64,000 nucleotides of DNA from Campylorhamphus procurvoides (lineage: Eukaryota > Chordata > Aves > Passeriformes > Dendrocolaptidae). Numbering within the stretch: position 1 is the stretch's first letter; each line of letters begins with the position of its first letter. This document shows, in pieces, positions 11,277-24,100 of the stretch. The stretch is from assembly GCA_013396655.1 (NCBI GenBank), contig WBMV01000084.1, positions 464,328 through 528,327 on the forward strand. Direction: 5' to 3'. The translations under genes and the position numbers were made by a program. The notes below the pieces were generated by a model that was not told the DNA's origin, made no database searches, and saw only the letters and a program-made list of their open reading frames with translations.

Positions 11277-12057
11277 GCCCACATCAGAATTGAGAAGAGA
11301 CAAGCAATTGACTGAAAATATCCAGACAATTAATGAAGTGGAGAACATTCTCAAGAACCTGATTTCTCAGCATCATCTCAAAGTCAAAAATGACTGTTGG
11401 AATCTGTGGTTTCCTAAGATTCTGGGGTTTCATAACTAGGATTCCATGGCTGTAGGACTCTAGGATTCCATGGTTCTAGGACTCTAGGGTTCAAGGATTC
11501 CATGGGTCTGTGACCCTAGGACTTGAGGATTCCATGGCTCTGTGACCCTAAGGACTGTAGGATTCCATGGCTCTATGACCCTAGGACTCAAGGACTGTCT
11601 CCAAAGCAACAAGAGGAGGTTGGTGTTCGAGGAGCTGCTGCAGCACAAGTGCACCTGCTGGCAAGTGACCTTCCACCACCCCCTTGGCTTTGGTCAAGGT
11701 CTCTCCAACACCTATACCCGTGGAGCAGAGGGAGAGCTCGACTTAAACTCTCTTTTGAGACTGCAGCCTTATTGGAGTAAGCCAGAGTGTGTAAGTCCTG
11801 TAGCAGCAGTTCCTGCTCAGCACTTCAGAGCTCCTGCCCTGCAAGCAGGAGGCCCTGCTGTACCTAAGCAGACCTGAGCCCCCTGAGGGCAGGCAGTGCA
11901 GTCCCAGAGGGCCATCACACAATCCCTTTGGGCTTTGGGATGTCTTGCTCCCTTGCTTGGCACCCTGTGCTGCTGCTGCTTGGCATGTTGTGGTGCTGGC
12001 TGAGCTGGGACACCCTCTGCCCTGCAGGCTGTGAGGCACTGGGAGGTCAGGGCAGAG
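11277..12057. repeat. Right copy of the long direct repeat
   Basis: Second copy of the unit at 8171-8857, same orientation, about 98% identical over its GC-rich right part. It is longer because its minisatellite has five units instead of three. Differences include a one-base insertion in the CTGCTGCTG run and a base change that introduces a stop in the minus-strand frame that is open in the left copy. The open frames are therefore not under shared constraint, which argues that the repeat is non-coding. Together the two copies bracket about 2.4 kb. Confidence 0.85.
11438..11595. repeat. Minisatellite, 5 units of about 32 bp
   Basis: AGGATTCCATGG begins at 11438, 11462, 11494, 11526 and 11559 (spacing 24, 32, 32, 33), separated by CTCTGTGACCCTAGGACT-like spacers. 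It is the expanded counterpart of the array at 8310. Confidence 0.85.
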
Positions 12058-12683
12058 TCCCTATGCCATAATGAAATAAGACAGACCAATCCAATGTAAT
12101 TAACTCTTCTGTTTTGTTTACTTACAACCACATGGAATGAATATATTACTAATTAAATGTGTAAGTTCTCCATAATGGTTATATAACTGATACTTTAGGT
12201 ATACAAGATTTCAGATACATAATCTGTGGGAAGAAAATGCTTGTCTTAGGGTACTACTTTGCCAGCTGGAATATGTATAATGGAGTGTGTTCAATGCCAC
12301 CTTTCATCACTTATATTTGTCCACTTTTTTACCTGTGGAGGTACTGATTGCCCTTTTTAATGTCATTCTATTACACTGTAGTGCTTATTGGTATACTTTT
12401 CAATTGAGAGTAGAACCAAAAGCAGGAAAATCCAGGTCCTAAATTAGTTTACAGTCTAATAATTACAGTTAATTAAAGAGTTTTATTTAATAAGTGAACA
12501 TGTACAAACGTACCAGCAGTTAGTCTCTTTGAAGAGTATGTTTGTGGCATTTTTCCATTTAATCTGTAGTATGAACTTTAGTTCATTTGGAGACTTCAAT
12601 ATTAAATTACTCTCTTGGTCATCACTTGACGATTATCATCATGTGAAGTAAATCCTTACTGAAGTGAGAAGGCAGGAAATAGG
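12058..12683. other. Non-coding DNA, nothing recognised
   Basis: AT-rich spacer between the right direct repeat and an LTR-like element. No coding frame or named repeat seen. Confidence 0.55.
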
Positions 12684-13701
12684 CAAGAAAGTGCTTTTGC
12701 ATGGCCAGATTTTGATAGTAGAGAGGGTCTACAGGGAGGGCTTCTATGAGAAGCTGCTGAAAGCTTCTCCCATGTCTGACAGAGCTAATGCCAGCTGGGT
12801 CCAGGATGGACCCACTGCTGGCCAAGGCTGAGCCCATCAGTGATGGGGGTAGTACCTCTGGCATAACTGGTTGATTTAAGAAGGGAAAAAAGTAATTGTG
12901 CAGAAATAATTGCATCCAGAGAAGAGCAGAGTGAGAATATGTGAGAGGAACAACCTTGCAGGTGACCAAGTCAGTGCAGGAGGAGGAGGAGGAGGAGTTG
13001 GAAATGCTCCATATGCCAGAGCAGAGATTCTCCTGCAGCCCATGGTGAAACACCTGTGGCCCTGCAGCACGGGGAGGAGGCCCACAATGAAATAAGGTGA
13101 TGCCCAAAAGAAGGCTGTGACCCCATGGGAAGCCAATGCTTCAGTAGGCTCCTAGCAGGAATCTGTGGGCCTGTGAAGGGGTGTCCATGCTAGAGCAGGT
13201 TTTCTGGTAGGAGTTGTGACTCTCTTGGGGACCCATGTTGGATCAGGCTGTGCCTGAAGGTCTGCACTGCATGGAAAGGGACACATGTTGGATCAGGCTG
13301 TGAAGAACTGTCTCCTATAGGAGGGACCCCATGCTGGAGCAGGGCAAGGACTCCTGGTCTCTGAGCAGCTGCAGAATCAATTTGTGATGAACTGAAAACA
13401 ACCCCCATTTCAATCTTTCTGTGCCACTGTTGGGGAGGGGGCAGAGCCCAGGAAGGAGGGAAGGTGTTTTTAAGATATGTTATTTCTCATTATCCTGCTC
13501 TGATTTTGATGGGTAATAAATTCAATTCATTTCCCCAAACTGAGTCTGTTTTGCCCAAGATGATAATTAGTGAGTGATCTCTTGCTGTCCTTATCTCACC
13601 TCATGAGGCTTTCATTGTATTTTCTCTACCCTGTCCAGTTGTGGAGGGAAATGATAGAGTATCTTTGGGTGCCTTGCATCAGCCAGGGTCAACCTACCAC
13701 A
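12684..13701 (-). mobile_element. Avian LTR-like repeat, minus strand
   Basis: Read on the minus strand it starts TGTGGTAGGTTGACCCTGGC (13701 downward). Then come the GGGCAAAACAGACTCAG block and the AATTTATTACCCATCAAAATC block. Next are several CTCCAGCATGGG-type units (13190-13350), a TTCTTAAATCAACCAG-like block, and 'CAGCAGTGGGTCCATCCTGG' near 12800. It ends with the CTACTATCAAAATCTGG and GCATGC-type end near 12690-12715. All of these recur in the same order in the plus-strand copy at 27648-28539, which defines the family inside this window. I recognise it as a widespread bird ERV LTR. An (AGG)6 run lies at 12978-12996. The 161-codon minus ORF inside is an LTR shadow. No internal viral genes adjoin. 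Confidence 0.7.
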
Positions 13702-16700
13702 GAAAACTATCTGAGCCTAAAGATCCATTTCATGTCAGGGCCATATATTTATTTCTGTTATGCATAACTTAACAAGTGAATTAACATATAGATTAAGGTT
13801 TAGAACAGTAAAGACAACCCTTCTTGAAAAATCTTAGGTGAGATGACCTAGTGGAGTTACAGTCCAGTGTCTCAGTATTTCACACCACTAGTTGTTCTGT
13901 ACCATTTTGGTCCTTGTACTGCCAAGGGAGCCAACAACTATTACATTATCTGAAGCACTTTTAACTTGCATTCTAAATCCTGATATGGTGTGCATATGAA
14001 CAGAATACAGCTGGTCTTTTCAGGGCTTTACTTCTAGATTTAGGAAAGGAGAAGCAGCCATCACAGTAGCACTGCAGCCCCAAAAGCAGCTCACTAAACA
14101 TACAATTTGCAGTTTAAGCCTATTCTTGTTTATCCTGGTGAAAAATGTAAATATGAATCCTCTTCAACTGTTTTCTGTCAGTGTTCCTACACAGAAGGCA
14201 AACTTGGCAACTGTATGTCCCAGATACCAAGCTCTGGAATATTTTCCACTTCTAGAATCTGCATGGTGGTTGCTCATCTAAACAACACTTTCACCTAAGT
14301 TCTAATTGAACTGTTCTGTGCAGTCTGTAGTTATGATCACACAGTGTTTTTCTTTAGTAGTAGGTGCAGCCATAAATCATTATACTAAGTGTAGAATTTC
14401 ATAAGGACTCAAAAAACTTCTCAGTAAACGGCTTATGTCATAGGCAGATTCTGTGCAAGAAGTTCTGCTCTTCTGGTTTCAGTCAAGATGCATAAAGGGA
14501 TACGACGTTGCCACACTCCCTATTTTAAATGGCACCTCGAATAGTTTCTGGCATCACTAATGAGGGTTGTACTGTGCAATGCACTGGAACTGAGTAGAGT
14601 CACTGGGTGAGCTGCAGTGCTCATAAACCAGATCTGATGGCACTCTTGAATCATGAAATTTTAAAATATGCATGGAGAGTGAACTGAGTCTTGTTTCTTG
14701 TTTAAATCTCTCCCTTATGTTGAGCACCTTTCTTGCTGTCTACTTTCCCACCAGGAAGAATTTCCCCCTCAGTACATATATAAACAAGTTATAGGAAGGT
14801 CAGTGTTTTCATGAATTATTTGCTGTGGCGAGGAAAGTGATTTAAAGCTGAGTAATGTTTTTACAGGCAGGTTTCTTGCATTGTTAAGCAGAAAAGAAAA
14901 GGAAGGGGGAAAAGGGACTGAATAAATGATTGAATAGGTATAAATTGGTGGCTCACATGCTGTTGGTGGTGCTGACAGCAAAAGGCAGGAAGCATTTCGT
15001 GTAGGTTATTACATAGTGAAATATTTATGCATACATTTCAGTTAATATACTTTGTTGAAGAAATAGTGTTTTATCTTAGATGAAGTGCCTATTTTTTTTC
15101 TAAAAAATGTCAAATATTACTTAATTGTTGCTAGTAGGAAGTGGGAGATCTAGGTATTCATAAACTCAGGGCAATTCTCATTCAGCCCAAATTACTATCA
15201 GTGTTTAAGCAAACAAAACATGGGACCATGTTATTAAGGTCATACCTCTCTTGTACCTCTACAGCATTACTGAGTTGCTCTGTGCTTCCTTTGATGCAAA
15301 AGGTCCATTATTTATTAGCAATTCTGTTGCTGTAACAGTTCTTGTGGTTCAGGTGAATGCCCTGAGATGACACAGGAAAGCACAGTTTAGGAGAAGCAGA
15401 GAAAATTGTGCTGTGAAATGGGTCAGGCAAGAACGAGGTGGAATCGGTGCAAAGTAAAAGGAAATTGGAGACCAATGTTTCAAAATAAAACAGGGTTTCA
15501 TATCAGAGACTTATTTGACATGCCTAGGCCTAGAGCTTAATTTAGGTTTAAATACGGTAATAAAAGAAAATGTTGGTTGTGGATACATTGTGGCCAATGT
15601 TTTGTCTTTTTTCAGTACTTTTTTAGTAAAAAGACTTCTTTATTCTTAGAATAAAAGTGAGAGATGTTGTAGGTCAGGTCTGTAATTTAAAAAGGGCAGG
15701 GAAAGCCGACATTACTCATGTGGACTTCATTAATAAATGACAACAGAAGCATCTGATCTGTAACAAACAGGGAAATAAATCAGTGCATTGGGACTGTAGC
15801 TCTAGACCTGAGCACTCAAAAATTAAAGTGTAGATATCTGTGAGAACAGTTAGCTTGGTAATTGATAGTGGCAGACAGAGAAAGGTTGATAGAATGCCTT
15901 CTGCCAAGAAACCTTGACATTTTCTGAACTTAAAACAGGTGAGGGTAAGGACAAATGTGTGTGGCTCAAGTCCACCTTTGACAGAAAATCTCTAAGCCTG
16001 ATAATGAATTTAAAAGCGTATTAAGACTGCCGAAACAGGACAAAATTGTTGTACCAGTTCTGAGTGGGGAAAATGCCAAAGCTAACCATGTTAAAAGTAT
16101 TGTGTGGGCTATTACATATCAGAACCCAATGGCCCTTAAACCTGTAAATACATCACCTTTGTCTCTGCAGCTTGGGTCCAGACATTTTAGAAAACACCTC
16201 TGTGCAGTGACAGAAATATTTTAATACACAGCAGTTCTGTTTTTCTCCTTCTGTAACTGGTGAGAGATATAAATAGACAAATTAGAGGCGAAAAACACCT
16301 GCTAGGTCGTACATTCAGCTCTCTCAAGACAAAAAAATACGAGAAGTTATTACTGATGTCAAACTGTTTTGACTTTGTAGCAGAACTTACGAACACAACA
16401 AGATCTGTCAGTAGGACACTTGATACAGAGCAGCTGTGAACAGTTTGCATTGTTTCTGGGGCTCCCCCTTGCAATAGGTGACTGCAGGATAAAACATGTA
16501 GGAGTAGGAGGAGGGCATGGTAGAGCACCACAGCTGAGTCTGGTGCCAGAATGGATACTCTGAGAATAGTTGCAACATACTTTGTTGTCCACATTATCCC
16601 GTTTTCCCAAGAGGTGCCTTCCAGGAGGAGAGCTTTAGCACATGGTATGGTTATGTGGCACCTCAAGCATAATAAAGCCATTGATCCTTTTTCCTTTGTC

Positions 16701-16940
16701 AATATATACAAAAGATAAATTTCAGGCTGGGTGGCTTGCAAAGAGTAACTTGATTTCAATTTACTGTCTGCAAATTACTGACTATTGCTGATTTATTACT
16801 AGATTTGTATATGTCAACACACAGCTCTTGAAGAATACCAGTCTTCACTGCTATTTGGAAATACTGTGCTTTTCTCAATAACTTGCAAGCAGAGAGAAAT
16901 AAATCAATTTGTCTGTCTGAAAATGGTACTACTAGAGTAA
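13702..16940. other. Non-coding DNA, nothing recognised
   Basis: No exon or named repeat. A 190-codon minus frame at 16187-16759 is open, but its composition is background-like and no domain shows. One frame of that length is expected by chance in 64 kb of six-frame search. Confidence 0.5.
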
Positions 16941-17458
16941 ACTGGTCCTTGTGAGACCCCACATGAAGAACTGTGTCCAGATCTGGGGTAGTCAGCACAG
17001 GGAAGATATGAACCTGTTTGAGTGTGACCAGAGGAGGGGAATGATGATGCTCAGAGGGCTGGAGCACCTCTCCTATGGAGACAGGTTGAGGGGATTGTTC
17101 AGCCTGGAGAAGAGAAGGCTCTGAAGAGACCTTTGTAGCACCTTCCAGTACCTAAAGGGGATACAAGAAAGCTATAGAGGCACTTTTTACAAAGGCACAT
17201 GGTCATTGTACAAGGGGGAATGGCTCTAAACCGAAAGAGGACAGATTTAGATTAGATATTAGGAGGGAATTCTGAGGTTAGTGAGGCACTGGAACACCTT
17301 GCCCAGAGAAGCTGCGGGTGCCCCATCCTTGGAAGTGTTCAAGGCCAGCTTGGAAGGGGTTTTGAGCAACCTGGTCCAGTTGAAGTTGTCTCTGCCTATG
17401 GCAGAGGGGTTGGAACTTGATGCAAAGGTCCCTTTTGACCCTAAACATTCTATGATAA
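16941..17458 (+). mobile_element. CR1 LINE 3' end, plus strand
   Basis: Matches the CR1 3' region closely by eye: CCCACATGAAGAACTGTGTCC, then GAGGGCTGGAGCACCTCTCC, CAGCCTGGAGAAGAGAAGGC, TTAGATTAGATATTAGGAGG, GTGAGGCACTGGAACACC and ATGCCCCATCC-like blocks, ending in CATTCTATGATAA. It is 5'-truncated, as CR1 insertions usually are, and carries only the end of ORF2 and the 3' untranslated part. The 96-codon frame at 17281 is not a gene. Confidence 0.92.
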
Positions 17459-20400
17459 TCTTATTTTTTTTCTGTTTAGCATTAAATTACATATTTATTT
17501 CTGTTAACCAAGTGGGGAGTCTGCTCAAATGTTCTTCTAGTATTTGTAATTTCAAAGGTCAGTTTGCTTAAGTGTCCAGTGAGCCACACCAGCCCCAAAC
17601 CATCCTTTCTCTAGAGACAGTTGCCTTCTGCAGCTTGGCCTGTTCTCTGGGGCCAAGGACTCCCCCAGATGTGCTTTGTCACCAGTAGGCCTTTGCCAGG
17701 CAGCAATGCAATTTAAAGGAAATCCCAAAACATCTCAGTTTCAAGGGTGGATTGTACTAAAGGGGTTTCATTTGTTTTTCCAGAATAGAGTCGGATTTTC
17801 AGTCTTTTTCAGCCCTCCTTCTGTTTCATTCTACCTCTCTTCTCCTCCCCAGGAAGGAAAGGAAATAATTGAAGTGTATTACCAAGCGAACTAATTTTCA
17901 GACATCCAAGTACCACCCTGTGCTACACTGTAATACTCACATATCATCATGAACTGGCTGCACCAATGAAAGGGTAATTTTACTTTGCTGACTCTGTCGT
18001 TTATCATGCTCCCTGAAGTGTTAATTTTCAGATAACCTGAAGCATTTATGCAAAAAATTCACAAGAACAGTTTCTGTGACTAACAGAAAGTTAGAAAAAT
18101 TAAGTATTTTATTTTGCAGTGTTTAATTTTGGGCAATTTGTAAAGCTCAGGTTATTCTTTCTGAGAAAAGTAGCTGAAATTGATGATTTTTGTTGCTACA
18201 AAGTGTGACATTTCATATTTTCTGTTTGTTACTCATTGCAGTAACAAATTGACTTGAATTTAACCAAAAATAATGAGTTTATGGTATTAAATAGAGAAGT
18301 GTAAAAAATGCAGTAAAATAAAAGCTGCTGTCTTTCATAGGCAGCATAATAGACTAGACAGGCTGTTGGAGGATGAGCCTTTTATACCCTTTAAAAATGT
18401 AAGATTTGGGTCCAGGCTTGGTGAATTGTATGGGCTAACATAAGGAAGAGAAGTGCAGAATGATCTTTATAATTTTCATAATTTTCTTGCTTACACATCA
18501 TGTGTTACTGATGGAGATGTGGTGCTTCCTGACAGGCATCTCTAAGCCTGAAAGTCGAGATGGGACATCAGAAAAAGATTCTTGCATTAATTATGCTGAG
18601 ACTTTTACTTGAAAAACAGCAAAGCAAGGCCCAGGTTCCTTGTATCTTTGTGTAGTGTGTAAAAACTATGTTTGGAAAAATACAGAATTTATAATAAAAA
18701 ATGGTTCCTTTAACAGAACTAATTCCACCAAGAATTTTGAGACCAACCTTATACTTCTTTTTCCCCCCTCCTAAATGGGTCAATAGCCATTTAATTCCAT
18801 TGCTAGAAAAAATAACGTGATTTTAAACACCCCTCAGGCAGAGTTAGATACCAAGACCAGATTTCCTCTTTGTCTGTACATTTTTTTAGCCACTGAAATA
18901 ATGAATAAAAAGGGACATATCTTCAAAATTTTCCAAAATAAAGTTTGTCTTATAATAGTGAAGAAAAGCACGGTTTTCTGCAGCAAAATCTCTTCTCAGC
19001 TTTCCTTCATAGCTGCCTGAAGTTACCTGTCTCAGTCTGGTAGCTTTAGTGACCTAGTAGATGACACCCTATTCTCTTCCTAGCATGCATGAAAATCAGG
19101 AGTATCCCTGGAGTGTGACAAACCCTACCACCAGCAAGACCCTGTTGGTGAGCCACACCAAAGAACAAGCTCCTGTGACGCCTCTTACCTCCCTTGAAGC
19201 CACCTGTGTAACCTTAAGTTCCAAATTTCATAGACAGAAAGGTTAAAAGCTCCTGTGAAACTGTGCCTGGATGCCTTGAGAAACAGACTGTTCATCAGTT
19301 CTGATAAACAGAGGGCTGCTAAGCAGAATTAAGGATTTTTATATGCTTAGATTTCCCTATGTTGTTTTGTTCTGTTCCAGACAGGAACAAAGCTATGGTT
19401 GCTCATTTCTGACTGAGCTGACAAGTGACATGACACATTGGTTCAGTCAGTATTTATTTGGTTTATTCTGCTGGAAGCTAAGTATTAGGCAGGATTTGCC
19501 TCTGTTAAATTGTGTAAGTTCAGGGCTGCTTAAACCTAACAGGAGAGCATCATTTCGCTCTCGACTCAGTGCACTCCAGCTTTGTTTCTATATTAAAGAC
19601 ATCTCGTTTTATTTTCTAGGAATAGTAGTGTGCCTTTTGCTGTTAAGAAGGTTATAGTGTTTGGCATCGTTAATTGAGCTGCATCCCTGCTAGTAACAAG
19701 TACCATTCACACATATCTGAGATAAGATATTAGTAGGACTCATTAATTAAGTGTGCCAATTTGTTTATAATTAACTGAAGAAAGTTATGGCATTATGCAA
19801 ACTGTTACAGTAGCTGATATAAACACTTTTGGTAATGACAGCAATGCCAAGTGTAAATGCTTCCAAGAAAATTACTGGTATTAATACAACAATGCTCACT
19901 GTTCATGTTTGACAACACTATGTAGACATGGCAAATATTAGTTTTATGCTCTTTTAGGTCTACTTTAAAGATCAACTTGCAAGCTATTAGTATCTTTTTA
20001 GAAGCATTGCAGAAAAACATTCTGAGGCTCTAAAACTTAGTATCACAAAATATGCATGTTACATAATAAAGAAAAATATCTGTAATCTTACCACACTCAA
20101 ATTGAAGAAAAACACTTGGATTTATCTTGCCTATGCAATTTCTGACATCATTGAGCACTTAAAGATAAAGTGGGAAATTGTGCTTGGGAAATAACTCATA
20201 TTAAATGCTGAAAAAAAGAAAAATATCTCTTGGTTCAAAAAGCATGGAAAATGGTTCTTGCATTTGAAGGTTGAATTTTTATTATTTTTTTTATAACTTG
20301 CTCATTAGCATTAGTATTTCTGTTTTATCTCAAAGCTGGCAAGAAGGTGATCTTTCACTGTGCACCTACAAAAAAGTGGGCATTTCAGAAAAGAGAATAA

Positions 20401-23400
20401 TTGCTGCTTTGCCTATGTCTTTGCTATACTAGAAATATGTTTTCCCCTCCTTAATCACAAATTACTGGGAACTTAGTCATGTTACATCACCTCAAGAATT
20501 TCAAGGTACTCCTTGTGATGACTTGTACTTTTATAAGTCCTTTTTGCAAGTACCACATCAAACAGTTGATGAATTAAACTTTACAGTTCACAGTTATGAT
20601 CACTGTTAAATATTAATGTAAAAAAATAATTGAAAAATGAATGATTGATTTAAAAATTGTCCTGAATGCTAGAAATACTGTAACTGAGGGGAAAAAATAA
20701 TTGGAATATAAACTAACAAGGTGTCCTTTCTGTTGGTCTTCAAAGGTGGGAAATGTCAGGATGTAACAATGCAAAGATGAAAGTGGATTTACTACTGGCT
20801 GGAATCACATTTGGTTACTGGTATCTGGTTTGCAGGCAGATTGCAGAGTTTATACTCCTATACCCATCATTTTGTCATGAATTTCTCAAAGATGTCAATG
20901 CTGCTAATCCTACTGATTTTGAGGGAATCTCTTAATAATCAGCAGTTTTGAATCTCAGGTTATTTGCATCTAGAAATAAGCACAGATGACGCTGCTTACA
21001 GGAAAGGCTGAAGGTTTTGGTGGACACTGTGGGTTTCTCAGTGTTACAAACCAAAACAGGCAGTGTTGGACATAGTTTTGAAACAAAACATCTGGGGGAA
21101 AAAAAGTTCCTGTGAATCAGTACTAAATAGAGAGCACATGTCTGAGCTTTGAGACGTATTTCTATTTCTGTAAGTGCATGGACAAGACTAATTATGCCTG
21201 GTTTACAGAGACAAATATACTGTCCATCCAAATACAACTTCAGTGCTTCAGCTTCTCCTTTGGAATTCTGCTCACCAAAAAAATAAGAAAAGGGAAGGCT
21301 TGCCTAAAAATATGTCAACAATTCAACCTGCTCTTCTCAAGGTTAAGTATTACCTTTTTCTCTGCTATGTGCAGAGACAGTGAGGGAAAAGGAATCTCCT
21401 TAGTGTTCCTAGTACAGACTAATTTGGTTGTGACACTTTTTTCTGGATTATGAAATGAAACCCACTGCCTGGAAAAGGAAAAGTAGTTCCTGGATGCAGT
21501 AGTGACTGTGCTCAAAAGTAAAAACAAAAAATCATTGCAGGTTTTTCCATTACTTCACAGTAATAATAGACAATTCTTAGAGGGACTTGCTAAAGAGCAC
21601 AGCAAGGTAGGAAAATGGTAAAAGGAAAAAAAGAAGGTGTATGCATGAGAGAAACTCAAAGGAAAATGCATTGGGTTGTTGTGAATTGGATAAACAATTT
21701 ATGAGAATGACAAACTTAGATGTAAATTATTTTTATTTCCCCATTTATTCCATAGTTATAGGAGATTACTACCAGTTGTCCAGTTGACAAAGTCAAAATC
21801 ACTGTTTTTAATGAACTCAGAAGGAAGTATTTATGTTTTTAGCCCTTGCTCAGGCTGTCATCTCTTGCCACATGAAAGGAAGGTTGCTGGAGACAAAATC
21901 AAGGAAAATTCTTATGTCAAAAGATACTTCTTGTCTGCTTTGCCAAAGTAACTGTGCAATTTGAACCTAGGGTGGAGGAACTCAGCTGAGGAATCAGAGT
22001 TCACTTCACCAGAGAGGAGTTTAGGGTAAGTGTTTGATTTACTGCAGTGAATCACAGAGGTGAGGCACCTCTGTTCTTAGACCTGGGAATACCTGCACTA
22101 TAAAACTCCACACATTGTGGCAAGAAATTTGGAACAGAGCTGTGCTGCGCCTCACTTAGACCAAAGAAATCTTTGATTCAGAGGGTTTATATGTTTAATA
22201 TCCCCCGGGTGCTCAGTTTTCTTACTCAGAACTCTGCTAAGGACTATGACTGCTGTTGGATGTCCCCAGCTGAAGTTTTAGTCTATCAAGGCATTGAGAA
22301 GCTGACTACACTCAGCTTCTCTTGGAACACAGCCACACACCTTGTTCCATGCTCTTGATGGAACAGAAGACAGGGTTCAGTCTGTAGTTTTTACTTTCTT
22401 TTCCATCTTTCTTCAGCCTGTGATGATTTTCTGATCTAATTTTCCACCCATTTTGCAGTGACTCAGCAGTTCACAACCTGAAGAAAATCTAAGGATGTAA
22501 CACACATCATCTTCCAGGGCTGTCTCTTAAATAACAACTCGAGGGGACACTGCCCTTATGATCAGAACAGCTTGTTGTGACCATGTGCTCATTAAAAGGC
22601 TGCTTTATAGCTTTTCCTCTGTTTAGATTTCTGCTGTGTGGAAAAGGTAACAGGCGGAAAGAGAAAGTAATTTTATTCTCTGGAGTGCAATTACTGAATA
22701 GACTGAGATGAAAGACCTCCCACAGCTGCACAAAAGGCTTAAGAACAAATTTCATGGTGCATCCTCAATCCAACAACCTGTACAGAGGGCATTTTCAATG
22801 TTATGCTTTGAATAAGTGTCATACCATCTTGTTGTGTCCCTCAATATCCTCAAACTAAATCTGGTAGAAGCAGAATTCTGTGCCTTTTCTTCTGAAAGTC
22901 AATTAAAAGGGAAGTAGGGTAATTTCCATTAAGGTGCATTTATTTCCATAGGAAGGTGCCACTGTGCACCTGTATGCAAACTGATGTGAGGTCTCACATT
23001 GCCTCATCTCCACATATCTGATAGTAAGATTTTGTTTGCTTCGGTTTCTGAAGTAAGAAATTTCACCAAATGTTTGGAGTTTCTACTCTCTTACTCTGGT
23101 ATCCCATTGTTATTCCAGGGATTGAGTGTTGATGTGGCAAACTGACCTCTAGTTCTTAAGCACAAAAATCAGCCAATCTACAACTAAAAACACACAAAGC
23201 ATCACGACAGATAGTGGCAAGGATTTAATTTAATTCAGTATATAAATTCTGAGATACAAGTTGGTATTCATCTACAAGTAATGCACAGCACCACATATAG
23301 AGATAAGCAGCTAAGCAGGTTATTTCAAGGTCTGAAAGCTCAAGTCACTTCTCATCTTTGGAGCTGATTGTCAATGCTGTTCTCTTTAAGCAAAGCCTAA

Positions 23401-23727
23401 AATCTGACATCACTTACCATACATAGATAAACAACTCATGAAGCAAGTTCAAGGGGGAACATTAATATTGGAGTCATAGAGAAGCTGAATACATACTGAA
23501 GCAGTGATAATTGATTCTTATTTACATCACACTGCCAGTGGAGATAAGCAAGCTGTGAATAGAGCTGTGTATGCATAACAGGTACAGATATTTTATCGCT
23601 GCAATCACAGGATATTGATATAAAACCACTGAAAAAGCTTCTGTCAGCGGAAATCAAATGAATCAACTTCCCTTTGACAAACTGCTACTGAATTAACTTT
23701 ATGGTGAAGTTACGTAAGTAGGGTTAT
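17459..23727. other. Non-coding DNA, nothing recognised
   Basis: Six kilobases of AT-rich sequence with scattered short frames under about 105 codons, none with a motif or coding-like third positions. No repeat family that I can name. Confidence 0.5.
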
Positions 23728-24100
23728 AGAATCATAGAGCCATAGAATCATTTAGGTTGGAAAAGACATCTAAGACTGTTGAGTCCAACCCATTACCCAG
23801 CCCTGACATGTCCATGTCCCTAAGTGCCATGTCTACACAGCTTTTAAATATCTCCAGAGATGGTGACCAGCACTTCCCTGGGCAGCCAGTTCCTGTGCTT
23901 GCCAACCCTTTTGGTGAATAATTTTTTCATAATAGCCAATCTAAACCTCCCCTGGTGTAACTTGAGGCCATTTCCTCTTATCCTATGAGATGTTACTTGG
24001 GAGACCAATCCCACCTGGCTACAACCTCCTTTCAGGAGGTTATAGTCATTAAACACCTAAATCCACTTTGTTTCCTCAGCCAAGTTCTTCTAATTGAAAA
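23728..24100 (-). mobile_element. CR1 LINE 3' end, minus strand
   Basis: The plus strand starts ATAGAATCATAGAGCCATAG and continues with ATCATTTAGGTTGGAAAAGA, the reverse complement of the hallmark CR1 3' terminus with its ATTCTATG repeats. Further in, the blocks for 'CTGGGCAGCCAGTTCC' and 'AATAATTTTTTCATAATAGC' fit CR1. Similarity is clear to about 24060 and doubtful beyond. This insertion is 5'-truncated. The 70-codon frame inside is not a gene. Confidence 0.92.

Noticed and set aside
8171..12057. Complete LTR retrotransposon with the direct repeats as LTRs
   Set aside because: No TG...CA ends, no primer-binding site after the left copy, no polypurine tract before the right copy, and no gag or pol between them.
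12622..13107. 161-codon minus frame
   Set aside because: Covers the end of the LTR-like repeat and flanking DNA; no domain and not preserved in the second copy.
16187..16759. 190-codon minus frame, the second longest in the window
   Set aside because: Background-like composition and no motif or plausible splice frame. A frame of this length is expected about once by chance in six frames of 64 kb.
17281..17571. 96-codon plus frame
   Set aside because: It is the CR1 3' end read in an arbitrary frame and runs on into flanking DNA.
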